This document shows positions 48,346 through 59,950 of a stretch of DNA of 64,000 bases, piece by piece. The notes below the pieces were generated by a model, which saw only the letters and a list, made by a program, of their open reading frames with translations, was not told the origin of the DNA and ran no database searches. The stretch spans positions 2,499,151 to 2,563,150 of the forward strand of contig NZ_KN196470.1 of assembly GCF_000761445.1 (NCBI RefSeq). The letters run 5' to 3'. Positions within the stretch are counted from its first letter, which is position 1. Each line of letters begins with the position of its first letter. Made by a program: the position numbers and the translations under genes. The stretch is from Oleiagrimonas soli (GTDB lineage Bacteria > Pseudomonadota > Gammaproteobacteria > Xanthomonadales > Rhodanobacteraceae).

Positions 48346-48879
48346 ATGCTGCGCACGAACTGGTTGTTCACCGCCCTGCTGCTGATCGGCTTCTCGCCGG
48401 TGCTGGCCGCGCATGAACCGCCCATGCCGCCACCGCCGCCGCATCGCATGGACGCCCGCGATCCCGGCCCGCCGGTGCCGTGGGACCGGCTCGACCCCGG
48501 TACCCGGCAGATACTGGCGCCGCTGCGGCCGCGCTGGGATCGCATGTCGCCGCAGCACCAGCAGCGCATGCTGCACCGCGCCGAACGCTGGAAGACCCTG
48601 CCGCCGGAACGGCGCGAACGCATCCGCGAGCGCATCGCGCGCTGGGAACAGATGACACCCGAGCAGCGCCGCGAAGCGCGCGCCAACCATCGCCGCTACG
48701 AGCACATGTCGCCGCAGGAACGGCGGGCGCTGCATCATGCCTACGAGCGCTTCCAGTCGATGTCGCCCGAACAGCGCGAGGCGCTGCGGCGCGAATGGAA
48801 GCGCATGACGCCCGAACAGCGTCGGCGCTGGATGCAGGATCATCCGCCACCGCCGCCTCCGCCGCCGGATCAACGCTGA
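48346..48879 (+). CDS. DUF3106 secreted protein with PE/Q-R-R repeats
   Basis: The 177-residue protein has a signal peptide (about 1-22) and proline stretches at both ends. In between are five tandem units of about 20 residues with the pattern W-x2-(L/M)-(S/T)-P-(E/Q)-x-R-R, for example WEQMTPEQRREAR and FQSMSPEQREALR. It starts two bases after the previous stop. The repeat suggests an extended helical periplasmic protein, perhaps a Cpx/Zra-like sensor of envelope or metal stress; this is inference. Confidence 0.85.
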   Translation: MLRTNWLFTALLLIGFSPVLAAHEPPMPPPPPHRMDARDPGPPVPWDRLDPGTRQILAPLRPRWDRMSPQHQQRMLHRAERWKTLPPERRERIRERIARWEQMTPEQRREARANHRRYEHMSPQERRALHHAYERFQSMSPEQREALRREWKRMTPEQRRRWMQDHPPPPPPPPDQR

Positions 48880-48892
48880 CGGCGGCGCGCGT

Positions 48893-49996
48893 TCAGGCCG
48901 CGCCGAAACGCACTTCGCCGTCGTGCGCCACGCAGCTGCGCGCGACCAGCTCGTCGTCGAAATCGAGGTGCAGACCGTCCTCGCCCACCAGCAGCGACGA
49001 GAAGTGCTGCAGGTTGCGCGCGAACATCTGCGACGCGTGAAAGGCCGCGCCGGAGGCCAGGTTCAATGGCCCGATGATCGTGCGGCCGCCGTGGTCGACC
49101 TGCTCGCCGGGTTGGGTCAGTTCGCAGTTGCCTCCGCTCTCCGCGGCCAGGTCCACCACCAGCGCGCCCGGCTTCATGCCCTCGACCATCGCCCGCGTCA
49201 GGATGCGCGGCGCCGGACGCCCCGGCACCGCCGCCGTGGTCACGACCACGTCGATGGCGGTCAGGTGCTCGGCCAGCGCTTGCTGCTGCGCGGCGCGTTC
49301 GTCGGCGGACAACTCGCGCGCGTAGCCGCCCTCGCCGGCCGCATCGACGCCCAGCTCGAGGAACTTCGCGCCCAGCGACTGCACCTGCTCGCGGGTCTCG
49401 CTGCGCACGTCGTAACCTTCCACCTGCGCGCCCAGCCGGCGCGCCGTGGCGATGGCCTGCAATCCGGCCACGCCGGCGCCGATGACCAACACCCGCGACG
49501 GCCGGATGGTGCCGGCCGCGGTGGTCAGCATGGGAAAGAACTTCGGGCTGTGCGTGGCGGCGATCAGCATGGCCCGATACCCGGCCACGGCCGCCTGCGA
49601 GCTGAGAATGTCCATCGCCTGCGCGCGCGTCGTGCGCGGCAGCAGCTCCAGCGCGAATGCGGTGATGCCCCCGGCCGCCAGTTGCCGCAACGCCTCGGCA
49701 TGACGGTGCGGCTGCAGCTGGCCGATCAGCACGCTGCCCTTGCGCAAGTCGCCCAGACGCCCAGCCTCCGGCATCTGCAGGCACCACAGCAGGTCGGCGC
49801 GCGACGCGACGGTCGCCGCGTCCTCGAACGTCACGCCCTCGTAGGCCTCGTCGGGAAATCCCGCCGCCGCGCCCGAGCCGCGTTCGAGCATCACCTCGAC
49901 GCCGCTGGCGTGCAGCTTCTTCGCCACTTCAGGAACGATGGCCACGCGCCGCTCGCCGGCAGCGGTCTCGCGCAGGGCCGCAACTGTGACAGTCAT
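48893..49996 (-). CDS. pntAA: NAD(P) transhydrogenase subunit alpha, soluble NAD-binding part
   Basis: The 367-residue protein is domain I of the proton-translocating transhydrogenase. With the start MTVTVAALRETAAGERRVAI it contains the NAD-binding VLVIGAGVAGLQAIATARRL (about 165-184), the mobile loop region and KPGALVVDLAAESGGNCE. It is convergent with the DUF3106 gene (13-base gap) and divergent from cdd. Its partners pntAB and pntB lie at 45465-47194 on the same strand, beyond the sigma-factor operon. Confidence 0.95.
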   Translation of the reverse strand: MTVTVAALRETAAGERRVAIVPEVAKKLHASGVEVMLERGSGAAAGFPDEAYEGVTFEDAATVASRADLLWCLQMPEAGRLGDLRKGSVLIGQLQPHRHAEALRQLAAGGITAFALELLPRTTRAQAMDILSSQAAVAGYRAMLIAATHSPKFFPMLTTAAGTIRPSRVLVIGAGVAGLQAIATARRLGAQVEGYDVRSETREQVQSLGAKFLELGVDAAGEGGYARELSADERAAQQQALAEHLTAIDVVVTTAAVPGRPAPRILTRAMVEGMKPGALVVDLAAESGGNCELTQPGEQVDHGGRTIIGPLNLASGAAFHASQMFARNLQHFSSLLVGEDGLHLDFDDELVARSCVAHDGEVRFGAA

Positions 49997-50109
49997 CCCT
50001 CGCCTCCCGTACGGTGTCCGCGCATCGTACACGATGCCGGGACGCGTACACGCAGGCGCAGACCATTGTCGATACACTGGAAAGCCAAGACGCATCGAAC
50101 AGGGGCCGA

Positions 50110-50514
50110 ATGACCATGACTCCGGACCAACTCATGCAGCAGGCGCTTCAGGCACGCAAACAGGCCTATGCGCCGTACTCGAATTTCCTCGTCGGCGCCG
50201 CCGTGCTGACACATGACGGGCGGGTCTTCCTCGGCTGCAACGTCGAGAACGCGTCCTACGGCCTGTGCAACTGCGCCGAGCGCACCGCCCTGTTCAGCGC
50301 CATCGCGGCCGGCTGCAAGCGCGGCGACTTCGCGCACATCGCCGTCATCAGCGACACCGACGCGCCGGTCAGCCCGTGCGGCGCATGCCGCCAGGTGATG
50401 GCCGAACTGGTGGCCGACGACATCCCGGTCACGCTCGCCAATCTGCAGGGGCTGCAGCGACAGACGACCGTCGGCGCGCTGCTCCCCGATGCCTTCCGCC
50501 TCGACGACGATTGA
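50110..50514 (+). CDS. cdd: Cytidine deaminase
   Basis: It converts cytidine and deoxycytidine to uridine forms in pyrimidine salvage. The 134-residue protein is of the small homotetrameric class: zinc-binding CAE in CNCAERTALFSAI and PCGACRQVM with the other two cysteines, so all three zinc ligands are Cys. A second ATG two codons later has better spacing to AGGGG and is an alternative start. It is followed by the nitroreductase gene after 23 bases. Confidence 0.95.
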   Translation: MTMTPDQLMQQALQARKQAYAPYSNFLVGAAVLTHDGRVFLGCNVENASYGLCNCAERTALFSAIAAGCKRGDFAHIAVISDTDAPVSPCGACRQVMAELVADDIPVTLANLQGLQRQTTVGALLPDAFRLDDD

Positions 50515-50537
50515 CCCGAATCCACGGAATCCGCTCC

Positions 50538-51104
50538 ATGTCCGATCCCCTCGCCACACTCCTGAACCGCTGCTCGGTGCCCTCGCGCCAGCTCGAAGCG
50601 CCCGCACCCGATGCCGACGAACGGCAGCGCCTGTTCGCGGCAGCCATCCGCGTGCCCGACCACGGCAAACTGGAACCGTGGCGGCTGATCGTCCTCGAAG
50701 GCGACGCCAAGCTGGAGTTCGGCCAGCGCCTGGCCCGGCGCGCCGTGGAGCGGGACCCGGACCTGCCCCCGGCCAAGCAAGAAAAGGAGAATCTTCGCTA
50801 CACCTTCGCGCCGCTGGTGGTGGCGGTGATCGCGCGCATCGAGGCCGGCCGCATCCCCGAGCAGGAGCAACTGCTGTCCGCCGGATGCGTCGCCTACAAC
50901 CTGCTGCTCGGCGCGCAGGCGCTGGGCTACGGCGCGCAATGGCTGACCGGCTGGGCCGCCTACGACGACGCCGTCGCGGACATCCTCGGCCTGGGCGAAG
51001 GCGAGTGCGTGGTGGGCTTCGTGCACATCGGCACACCGAAGCTGGACGTGCCGATGCGCGACCGCCCGGCGCTGGACGACATCGTCAGCGACTGGACGCC
51101 GTGA
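50538..51104 (+). CDS. Nitroreductase family protein (YdjA-like)
   Basis: A 188-residue FMN flavoprotein of the short YdjA type: IRVPDHGKLEPWRLIVLEG (about 37-55), AGCVAYNLLLGAQALGYGAQW and a C-terminal GFVHIGTPK. Physiological substrates are not known. Its stop overlaps the GTG start of the exonuclease gene (GTGA). Confidence 0.9.
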   Translation: MSDPLATLLNRCSVPSRQLEAPAPDADERQRLFAAAIRVPDHGKLEPWRLIVLEGDAKLEFGQRLARRAVERDPDLPPAKQEKENLRYTFAPLVVAVIARIEAGRIPEQEQLLSAGCVAYNLLLGAQALGYGAQWLTGWAAYDDAVADILGLGEGECVVGFVHIGTPKLDVPMRDRPALDDIVSDWTP

Positions 51105-52018
51105 ACGTCTCCGCAACCCCGAACGCGGCGCCGGCCTATCTGGTCGACGGCAGCCTGTATGTGTTCCGCGCCTGGCACTCGATGCCGGACGAATTCACCG
51201 ACCGCGACGGACACCCGGTCAACGCCGTGCACGGTTACACCCGATTCCTGTGCGAACTGATCGAACGGGTGCGGCCGCTGCATCTCATGGTCGCCTTCGA
51301 CGCCGCGCTGACCACCTCGTTCCGCAACAACCTCTATCCGCCGTACAAGGCCAACCGCGAGCTGCCGCCGCCGGATCTGGAGCGCCAGTTCGAGCTATGC
51401 CGCGCGGTGACCGAGGCGATGGGCGTGACCACGCTCGCGCACCACACCTACGAAGCCGACGACCTGATCGGCTCGATGCTGTGGACGCTGCGCGCGCAGG
51501 GCATCGACAGCGTGATCGTCTCGGCCGACAAGGACTTCGGGCAACTGCTCGGCGAACGCGACGCGCAGTGGGATTTCGCGCGCAACCGTCGCTGGGGGCC
51601 GGACGGCGTGATGGAGAAGCTCGGCGTGCAGCCGCACCAGGTCGCCGACTACCTGGCGCTGACCGGCGACGCCGTCGACAACATCCCCGGCGTGCCCGGC
51701 GTCGGCGCCAAGACGGCCGCCGCGCTGCTGTCGCACTTCGGCGACCTGGAGAGCCTGCTGGAACGCGTCGACGAAGTGCCCTACCTGCGTCTGCGCGGCG
51801 CCGCGGCCTGCGCCGGCCGGCTGCGCGAGCATGCCGAATCCGCGCGTCTGTTCGCGCGCATCACGCGCATCGCGCTGGACGCACCGGTGCCCGAACGCGC
51901 CGACGACCTGCACCGCAAGCCGCGCGACGCCACGCGCCTGGACGAGCTCTGCGACCAGTTGCGCTTCGGCCCGCTCACACGCTCGCGCCTGAAGGCGCTG
52001 GACGGAGAACACGCATGA
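51101..52018 (+). CDS. 5'-3' exonuclease/flap endonuclease of the PolA N-domain type
   Basis: A 305-residue stand-alone FEN-type nuclease similar to Xni/ExoIX and the N-domain of DNA polymerase I. Metal-binding acidic residues are in AYLVDGSLYVFRA, VAFDAALTTSFRN, TYEADDLIGS and SADKDFGQLL. The helix-hairpin-helix region is TGDAVDNIPGVPGVGAKTAA. It begins with GTG overlapping the previous TGA and overlaps the NUDIX gene by ATGA. Confidence 0.92.
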   Translation: MNVSATPNAAPAYLVDGSLYVFRAWHSMPDEFTDRDGHPVNAVHGYTRFLCELIERVRPLHLMVAFDAALTTSFRNNLYPPYKANRELPPPDLERQFELCRAVTEAMGVTTLAHHTYEADDLIGSMLWTLRAQGIDSVIVSADKDFGQLLGERDAQWDFARNRRWGPDGVMEKLGVQPHQVADYLALTGDAVDNIPGVPGVGAKTAAALLSHFGDLESLLERVDEVPYLRLRGAAACAGRLREHAESARLFARITRIALDAPVPERADDLHRKPRDATRLDELCDQLRFGPLTRSRLKALDGEHA

Positions 52019-52566
52019 CCCGAACCGACGACGACCCGCAGACCCGGACGCTGTACCGGGGTCGCTGGCTGACCCTGCGTCAGCGCGGGCGCTGGGAATT
52101 CGTCGAGCGCAACAACCCCGGCGGCGCGACGATCATCATCGCCGTCACCGACGAGGACAAGGTGCTGTTCGTCGAGCAGTATCGCGAGCCGATCCAGCAG
52201 AAAACCATCGAGATGCCCGCCGGGCTGATCGGCGACCTGGAGGAACACGGCGACGAGGACGCCTGTCTGGCCGCGCAGCGCGAGCTGGAAGAAGAGACCG
52301 GCTATGCCTGCGAACGCGTGAGTGTCATCCACACCGGCCCCTCCTCGGCCGGCATGAGCACCGAAATGATGGTCTTCGTGCGCGCCACCGGACTGCGCCG
52401 CACCGGACCGGGCGGCGGCGACGAGAGCGAACAGATCGTGGTTCACGAAGTGCCGCGACAGGACGCCGGCGCCTGGCTGCTGCGCATGAGCCGCGAAGGC
52501 TATTCCATCGATCCCAAGCTGTTCGCCGGGCTGTGGTTCCTGGAGCACGCCGAAGCGTTCGGCTGA
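52015..52566 (+). CDS. NUDIX hydrolase
   Basis: A 183-residue nucleotide-diphosphate hydrolase. The Nudix box spans about residues 77-99, with G-x5-E and the core RELEEETGY. The context IAVTDEDKVLFVEQYREPI and EMPAGLIG is like ADP-ribose or ADP-sugar pyrophosphatases. Substrate is not defined by sequence. Last gene of the cdd operon, ending 13 bases from the convergent TMEM43-like gene. Confidence 0.92.
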   Translation: MTRTDDDPQTRTLYRGRWLTLRQRGRWEFVERNNPGGATIIIAVTDEDKVLFVEQYREPIQQKTIEMPAGLIGDLEEHGDEDACLAAQRELEEETGYACERVSVIHTGPSSAGMSTEMMVFVRATGLRRTGPGGGDESEQIVVHEVPRQDAGAWLLRMSREGYSIDPKLFAGLWFLEHAEAFG

Positions 52567-52579
52567 AGACCTCAGCGCG

Positions 52580-53623
52580 CTAAGACGCCCCGTTGCGCTC
52601 GTACATGCGCCAGGCCGTCACCGCGAGCGCCAGCACGGCCACGCCGAGCAGAATGCCGCCGAGATCGGCGCGCCGGGTGATCCACATGACCCCGCCGAGA
52701 CCGCAGATCAGCGCAATGCCCACGCCCAGGGCCGCGACCGGTCCGGCGCGGCGCGCCGACGAAGCGGCGACACCCCGCAGCAACGCGTAGGCGCCGAACA
52801 CTGCCAGCACCAGCGACAGCACGCGCCAGAGCCACGGCAGCCAGGGGCGCGGCGGAAGATCCGGCTGCATGTCCAGCACGTCGTGCTGCCCCACCTGCAG
52901 CTCGAAACCCGGACCGTCCTCGACACCCTCGGCCGGCACCAGCGTGCCGTCGCGATTGCGCGCGATCAGCGTGATCTCCTGCAGCGGCGCCGCGCGCCAA
53001 CTCACGCGCAGATCGCCGAGCTGCGGCGAGGACGGATCCTCGCTGGTCATCAGCGTTCCCTTCACCACGCGGAAGCTGGCCGCCATGTTCGGCTGCAGCG
53101 TACTGAAGTCGGGCGTCACGTGGGTCCGTCCCGGCATCGCGGACACGATCGCGGGGCTGAGCTTGAAGCCGTCCAGCTGCATGTCCCCGGCCAGATATCG
53201 ACCACCGCCGAACGGCAGAGCCGAAGGATTGCGATGTCGCGCCCGCTGCTTGAAGATGCTGGAGTCGACCGGGTGATCGACCCACTGCAGCTCGTAGCTG
53301 ACGCTGCCGCCGTAGTCGATCTCGCGCCACTGGAACATCTCGGTGACGCGCCACAGGATCGGCACGTTGGCGCGGATGCCGAACTGCGGATCGACGGCCG
53401 GTTTGGTCACGCTTGGAGTGCCGGTCACGCGCACCATGTCGCCGTCGTTGCCCTTGGTGGGTCCTTTGCGGGTGGCTTCGACCACCACGCCACCGTGCCG
53501 CGCGGCCGCCGCACGGTAGGTCATCACGTTGCTTTCGTTGCTGGCGAGCATGGCCATCGCAATCAGCAGCAGCAGACTGCCGCCGAGCAGTTTCCACGTT
53601 GCCGGCCGTCGGTCCTGCGTCAT
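52580..53623 (-). CDS. TMEM43-family membrane protein
   Basis: A 347-residue protein starting MTQDRRPATWKLLGG. It has one N-terminal TM helix (about 13-30), a large extracytoplasmic beta-rich domain (about 35-245) with WRVTEMFQWRE and PSALPFGGGRYLAGDMQLDGF, and three C-terminal helices (about 258-345). This is the topology of human TMEM43 (LUMA) and its bacterial homologues, whose role is unknown. Confidence 0.82.
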   Translation of the reverse strand: MTQDRRPATWKLLGGSLLLLIAMAMLASNESNVMTYRAAAARHGGVVVEATRKGPTKGNDGDMVRVTGTPSVTKPAVDPQFGIRANVPILWRVTEMFQWREIDYGGSVSYELQWVDHPVDSSIFKQRARHRNPSALPFGGGRYLAGDMQLDGFKLSPAIVSAMPGRTHVTPDFSTLQPNMAASFRVVKGTLMTSEDPSSPQLGDLRVSWRAAPLQEITLIARNRDGTLVPAEGVEDGPGFELQVGQHDVLDMQPDLPPRPWLPWLWRVLSLVLAVFGAYALLRGVAASSARRAGPVAALGVGIALICGLGGVMWITRRADLGGILLGVAVLALAVTAWRMYERNGAS

Positions 53624-53660
53624 CGACGTCCCATCCCGTCCGGAGCCGCCGGACCTTCGA

Positions 53661-54524
53661 TCACCATACCTCGCCGACCAGACGCTCGCACGCGTCCTCG
53701 CAGGCGTAGCGGCCGCGCTCATCGCGCGTCACGCTCGCCATGGCGCAGGCATGGTCGTGGGTGAAAAACAGCCGTACGCCGCGCGCATGCATGTCTTCGA
53801 GAAAGGCACGCTTCTCGTCGATCACGCATTCCGGGTAGCGGTCGTAGCCCATCGTGATCGGCACGTGCACCCAGTGCCGACCCGGAATCAGATCGGCGCA
53901 GAACACCAGGCCGCCGTTGTCGGCGACGACCTCGGCCAGCATCAGGCCCGGCGTGTGACCTTGCGAGACATGGAAGCGCACGGCCTTGCCCAGCCGCCGG
54001 GAGTACTCGCCATCGACGAGTTCCAGGCGACCGCTGCTCTCGAGCAGTTCCGGCAGCTCGGGAATGAACGAGGCGCGGTCGCGCGGATGCGGATGCCGCG
54101 CGCGCTGCCAGTGCTCGGCGCCCACCAGATACGTCGCATTCGGGAACAGCAGACGCGGCGGCTGCCCTTCCTGCCAGCGGTCGAGCAGGCCGCCGGCATG
54201 ATCGAAATGCAGATGCGACAGCACGACCGCATCGACGTCCTCGTGACGGACGCCCGCCTCCTGCAGCGACTGCAACAGCACGTGCTCGGACTCGACCACA
54301 CCGTAGCGCTCACGCAGCTTGGACTCGAAGAACGCGCCGATGCCGGTCTCGAACAGCACCGTCAGACCGTCGAGGTCCTTGACCAGCAGGCAGCGGCAGG
54401 CCAGCGGAATGCGGTTCTGGTCGTCCGCCTCGATCCAGCGCGTCCACAGCGCCTTGGGCGCGTTGCCGAACATCGCGCCGCCATCGAGTTTCTGGGAATT
54501 GCCTTCGATCGACCAGAGCTGCAT
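53661..54524 (-). CDS. MBL-fold metallo-hydrolase
   Basis: A 287-residue metallo-beta-lactamase-fold enzyme. The metal motif [13 protein letters not shown] (about residues 102-114) is followed by the later ligands in [21 protein letters not shown] and FTHDHACA. Such proteins include quorum-quenching lactonases, glyoxalases and other esterases; the pattern does not identify the substrate. It is followed on the same strand by the TMEM43-like gene after 37 bases. Confidence 0.88.
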   Translation of the reverse strand: MQLWSIEGNSQKLDGGAMFGNAPKALWTRWIEADDQNRIPLACRCLLVKDLDGLTVLFETGIGAFFESKLRERYGVVESEHVLLQSLQEAGVRHEDVDAVVLSHLHFDHAGGLLDRWQEGQPPRLLFPNATYLVGAEHWQRARHPHPRDRASFIPELPELLESSGRLELVDGEYSRRLGKAVRFHVSQGHTPGLMLAEVVADNGGLVFCADLIPGRHWVHVPITMGYDRYPECVIDEKRAFLEDMHARGVRLFFTHDHACAMASVTRDERGRYACEDACERLVGEVW

Positions 54525-54579
54525 CGGGAACCTCGCGGGAAAGGCGCGCAGACGGCCGTCCGCCGCATGCGGAGCGGGA

Positions 54580-55414
<835 letters not shown>

Positions 55415-55464
55415 TAGTCGTCACCTTGGTTGTCGAACACGATGGGCAAGCATAGCGCGACTGT

Positions 55465-56644
<1,180 letters not shown>

Positions 56645-56744
56645 GCGACGCTCCGACGCATCCGGTTTCCGCCGTCGCGCTCAGCTGTGGTGTGGGTTGC
56701 GGGTGATACCATGGCGGTCTGGATTGTCCTCATTTCCGCGCCTC

Positions 56745-57839
56745 ATGCTCAAGTTCTGGAAGAAGAAAAACGACCCCGCCGCCGACAAGCGCGAGGCCGC
56801 GCACGGCGACGCCGATGCCGAGGCGCCGCGCGACGAAGCCGTGCGCGACGATGTCGCGACGCCGGCGGAAGCGGAAACCGAAGCACCGTCGAGGGCGCCC
56901 GAGACCGCCGAAGCGGCTGCCGAACCGCCGCGCAGCTGGCGCGAGCGACTGGGCGGCAGCAGCTTCGCACGCGGTCTGGGCGGACTGTTCAAGCGCAACC
57001 CGCCGCTGGACGACGCCCTGCTCGACGAGCTGGAAACCCTCCTCATCACCTCCGACGTCGGCGTCACCGCCAGCACCGCGCTGGTCGAGGCGCTGCGTCC
57101 GCGTGTGCGCAAGCGCGAGTTCGTCGACGCCGGCGCGTTGCGACAAGCGCTGCGACAAGCGCTGATCGAACAGCTCAGGCCCGTGCAGCAACCGCTGGAC
57201 GTGAGCGCCCGCCAGCCGTTCGTGATGCTGGTGGTCGGCGTCAACGGCGTCGGCAAGACCACCACCATCGGCAAGCTCGCCCACCATCATCTGGCCGCGG
57301 GGCGCAAGGTGATGCTGGCGGCCGGCGACACGTTCCGCGCCGCCGCCGTCGAACAGCTCAAGACCTGGGGCGAGCGCAACCGGGTGCCGGTCGTGGCGCA
57401 GGGTCAGGGTGCGGACTCGGCCAGCGTCATCTTCGACGCCCTGCAGGGCGCGCAGTCGCGCAAGGCCGATCTGCTGATCGCCGACACCGCCGGCCGCCTG
57501 CACACCCAAGGCGGCCTGATGGACGAACTCGGCAAGATCGCCCGTGTACTGAAGAAACTCGACCCGGACGCGCCGCACGAGGTGCTGATGGTGATCGACG
57601 GCACCACCGGCCAGAACGCGATCAGCCAGGTGCGTCAGTTCCACCAGGCCATCGGCGTCACCGGTCTGGTCGTGACCAAGCTCGACGGCACCGCACGCGG
57701 CGGCGTGGTGTTCGCCCTGGCGCGCGAATTCGGCCTGCCGATCCGTTACATCGGTCTCGGCGAGGGCATCGCCGACCTGCGTCCGTTCGACGCCGAGGCC
57801 TACGTCGACGGCCTGCTACCCGCCGAAACGGACGCCTGA
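56745..57839 (+). CDS. ftsY: Signal recognition particle receptor FtsY
   Basis: FtsY is the SRP receptor that brings translating ribosomes to SecYEG. The 364-residue protein, starting MLKFWKKKND, has a short acidic A domain (about 10-60), the N domain (LLDELETLLITSDVGV), and the SRP-GTPase G domain with VGVNGVGKTTTIGKLA, DTAGRLHTQ and TKLDGTARGG. The A domain is shorter than in E. coli. It is followed after three bases by the AsmA-like gene. Confidence 0.97.
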   Translation: MLKFWKKKNDPAADKREAAHGDADAEAPRDEAVRDDVATPAEAETEAPSRAPETAEAAAEPPRSWRERLGGSSFARGLGGLFKRNPPLDDALLDELETLLITSDVGVTASTALVEALRPRVRKREFVDAGALRQALRQALIEQLRPVQQPLDVSARQPFVMLVVGVNGVGKTTTIGKLAHHHLAAGRKVMLAAGDTFRAAAVEQLKTWGERNRVPVVAQGQGADSASVIFDALQGAQSRKADLLIADTAGRLHTQGGLMDELGKIARVLKKLDPDAPHEVLMVIDGTTGQNAISQVRQFHQAIGVTGLVVTKLDGTARGGVVFALAREFGLPIRYIGLGEGIADLRPFDAEAYVDGLLPAETDA

Positions 57840-57842
57840 TCC

Positions 57843-58907
57843 ATGTCCCGACGCCTGCGCATCACGCTTCTATCGATCGCCGGCGTCGTTCTGGCGTTGG
57901 TGATCGCCGCGCTGATCGTCGCCTACGTCCTGCTGCGCCCCGCGCGCTTCACCGAGACGCTGCGCGGCGCGGCGCGCAACGCCGGCCTCGAACTGACCCT
58001 GAGCGCACCGGCGCGACCGACCTTGTGGCCGCGACCGGGCGTGCAGTTGCAGGGCATGCAGGTGTTCGCCAAGAATCAGGCCGACCCGATCCTGATCGCC
58101 GACCACGGCCAGATCGTGGTGCCGTGGCGCACGCTGTTCGGCGGACCGACGGCCATCAACCGGCTCGAACTGGACTCCCCGCGACTGGACCTGAATCAGC
58201 TGCAGCTCGCGCTCAGCGCCCTGCCGAGCAAGCCGGGCGGCGGCGCAAGTCTGCCCAGCATCGACGCAGGCATCGCGATCCACAACGGCACGCTGGTGCG
58301 AAACAATGCCGTGCTGCTGCAGAACGCCAGTCTGCAGACCGGCGCGCTGTTGCCGGGCCACCCGTTCTCGCTGACGGCTTCGGGCGAATCGGCCTCGGGC
58401 GAAGATCTGCGTCTGTCGCTGACGTTCACGCCGCAGAAGAACCCGCAGGGCGCCATCGATCTGCGCCAGTTGCGTCTGAACGCCTATGGCGACAAGGACT
58501 CGAAACTGCAGCTCAGCGGCGAAGCGCAATGGCTCGGCGGACCGAAGCTGTCCCTCGCGCTCAAGGGCGACATGACGCTGCACGGCGGCCAGCTTTACCA
58601 ACTCGACGTCGGCTCGGATGCCGCCGACACCCGTCTCGGCGGCCGCCTGCACGTGAAGATCCAGGGACCGAAGACCTCGGCCGACCTGCAGCTCTCGCCG
58701 CTCGAACTGAGCGCGTGGTGGAAACGCATCGCCGGCGACCACCCCCCGGGACCGCTGCCGCCGCCTCCGGTGGACGGCAGCCTCGATGCCGACGCACTGT
58801 CGTTCGGCGACGTGCAGATCAAAGGCCTGAAGCTGCGCTCGGGCACGGCCGTACCGGCGGTGGCCGGCAGCAGCGCACCCGCCGTACAGAGCGCCGAAAC
58901 GAAGTGA
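57843..58907 (+). CDS. AsmA-like membrane-anchored protein
   Basis: A 354-residue protein with one N-terminal TM helix (about 8-31) and a long periplasmic beta-rich region resembling the N-part of AsmA family proteins (ELTLSAPARPTLWPRPGVQ, INRLELDSPRLDLNQLQL), then a proline-rich tail. AsmA-type proteins are thought to help move phospholipids between membranes. At half the usual size it may be a short paralogue. Its stop overlaps the mutY GTG start. Confidence 0.72.
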   Translation: MSRRLRITLLSIAGVVLALVIAALIVAYVLLRPARFTETLRGAARNAGLELTLSAPARPTLWPRPGVQLQGMQVFAKNQADPILIADHGQIVVPWRTLFGGPTAINRLELDSPRLDLNQLQLALSALPSKPGGGASLPSIDAGIAIHNGTLVRNNAVLLQNASLQTGALLPGHPFSLTASGESASGEDLRLSLTFTPQKNPQGAIDLRQLRLNAYGDKDSKLQLSGEAQWLGGPKLSLALKGDMTLHGGQLYQLDVGSDAADTRLGGRLHVKIQGPKTSADLQLSPLELSAWWKRIAGDHPPGPLPPPPVDGSLDADALSFGDVQIKGLKLRSGTAVPAVAGSSAPAVQSAETK

Positions 58908-59950
58908 AATCGATCGCCGCCCCGCTGCTGGCCTGGTTCGACCGCCACGGCCGCCATGACCTGCCCTGGCAGCATCCGCGCAGTGCGTACCGCGTGTGGC
59001 TGTCGGAGATCATGCTGCAGCAGACCCGCGTCGAAACGGTCATCGACTATTTTCAGCGCTTCGTCGAGGCCCTGCCCACGCTCGCCGACCTGGCCGCCGC
59101 GGACGAAGACACCGTGCTCGCCCTATGGTCCGGTCTGGGCTACTACCGACGCGCCCGCTTCCTGCATCGCGCCGCGCGCCTGTGCGTGCAGCAGCACGGC
59201 GGCGAACTGCCGCGCGACTTCGAGGCGCTGGCCGCGCTGCCCGGCATCGGCCGTTCGACCGCTGGCGCCATCCTGTCACAGGCGCACGGGCTGCGCTTCC
59301 CGATTCTCGACGGCAACGTCAAGCGTGTACTGACGCGCCTGCACGGCATCCACGGCCATCCGGGCCAGAGCGCGGTGGAAAAACAGCTGTGGGCGCTGGC
59401 CGAGCAGCACACGCCACACCAACGACTGGCCGACTACACGCAGGCCATCATGGATCTCGGCGCGACCCTGTGCACGCGCAGCCGCCCGCGCTGCGAAGCC
59501 TGCCCATTGCACGCAAGCTGCGTGGCTTATGCGCAAGACCTGACCGCCGAACTGCCGACCCCCAAACCGACCCGCGCGATACCCACGCGACGCACACACA
59601 TGCTGCTGCTGCGCGATGCCGAGCAGCGCATTCTGCTGCAGCGACGCGACCAGCCCGGCGTGTGGTCCGGGCTGTGGAGCCTGCCCGAAGCCGAAAGCGA
59701 CGACGACGCGAAACGCCGGGCCGCCGAACATGCGAAGGTGCACGAACCGCGCGCGCTGAACGCGTTCACCCATGTGTTCAGCCACTACCGCCTACGCATC
59801 CAGCCGCTGCTGTTCGAGGCTGCGGCACCGACGCCGCGAATCGCCGATAATGACGATCTTCGCTGGTGCGGCCGCGACCAGATCGACGCCCTCGGCCTGC
59901 CCGCACCCGTACGCAAACTTTTGAACGACACCTGGGAGTCCGACGCATGA
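58904..59950 (+). CDS. mutY: A/G-specific adenine DNA glycosylase MutY
   Basis: MutY removes adenine mispaired with 8-oxoguanine. The 348-residue protein starts at GTG overlapping the previous TGA. Catalytic Glu is in [14 protein letters not shown], the helix-hairpin-helix is [12 protein letters not shown], catalytic Asp is in [11 protein letters not shown], and the 4Fe-4S cysteines are in [17 protein letters not shown]. The C-terminal NUDIX-like domain (about 225-345) recognises 8-oxoG. It overlaps yggX by ATGA, the usual mutY-yggX pair. Confidence 0.97.
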   Translation: MKSIAAPLLAWFDRHGRHDLPWQHPRSAYRVWLSEIMLQQTRVETVIDYFQRFVEALPTLADLAAADEDTVLALWSGLGYYRRARFLHRAARLCVQQHGGELPRDFEALAALPGIGRSTAGAILSQAHGLRFPILDGNVKRVLTRLHGIHGHPGQSAVEKQLWALAEQHTPHQRLADYTQAIMDLGATLCTRSRPRCEACPLHASCVAYAQDLTAELPTPKPTRAIPTRRTHMLLLRDAEQRILLQRRDQPGVWSGLWSLPEAESDDDAKRRAAEHAKVHEPRALNAFTHVFSHYRLRIQPLLFEAAAPTPRIADNDDLRWCGRDQIDALGLPAPVRKLLNDTWESDA

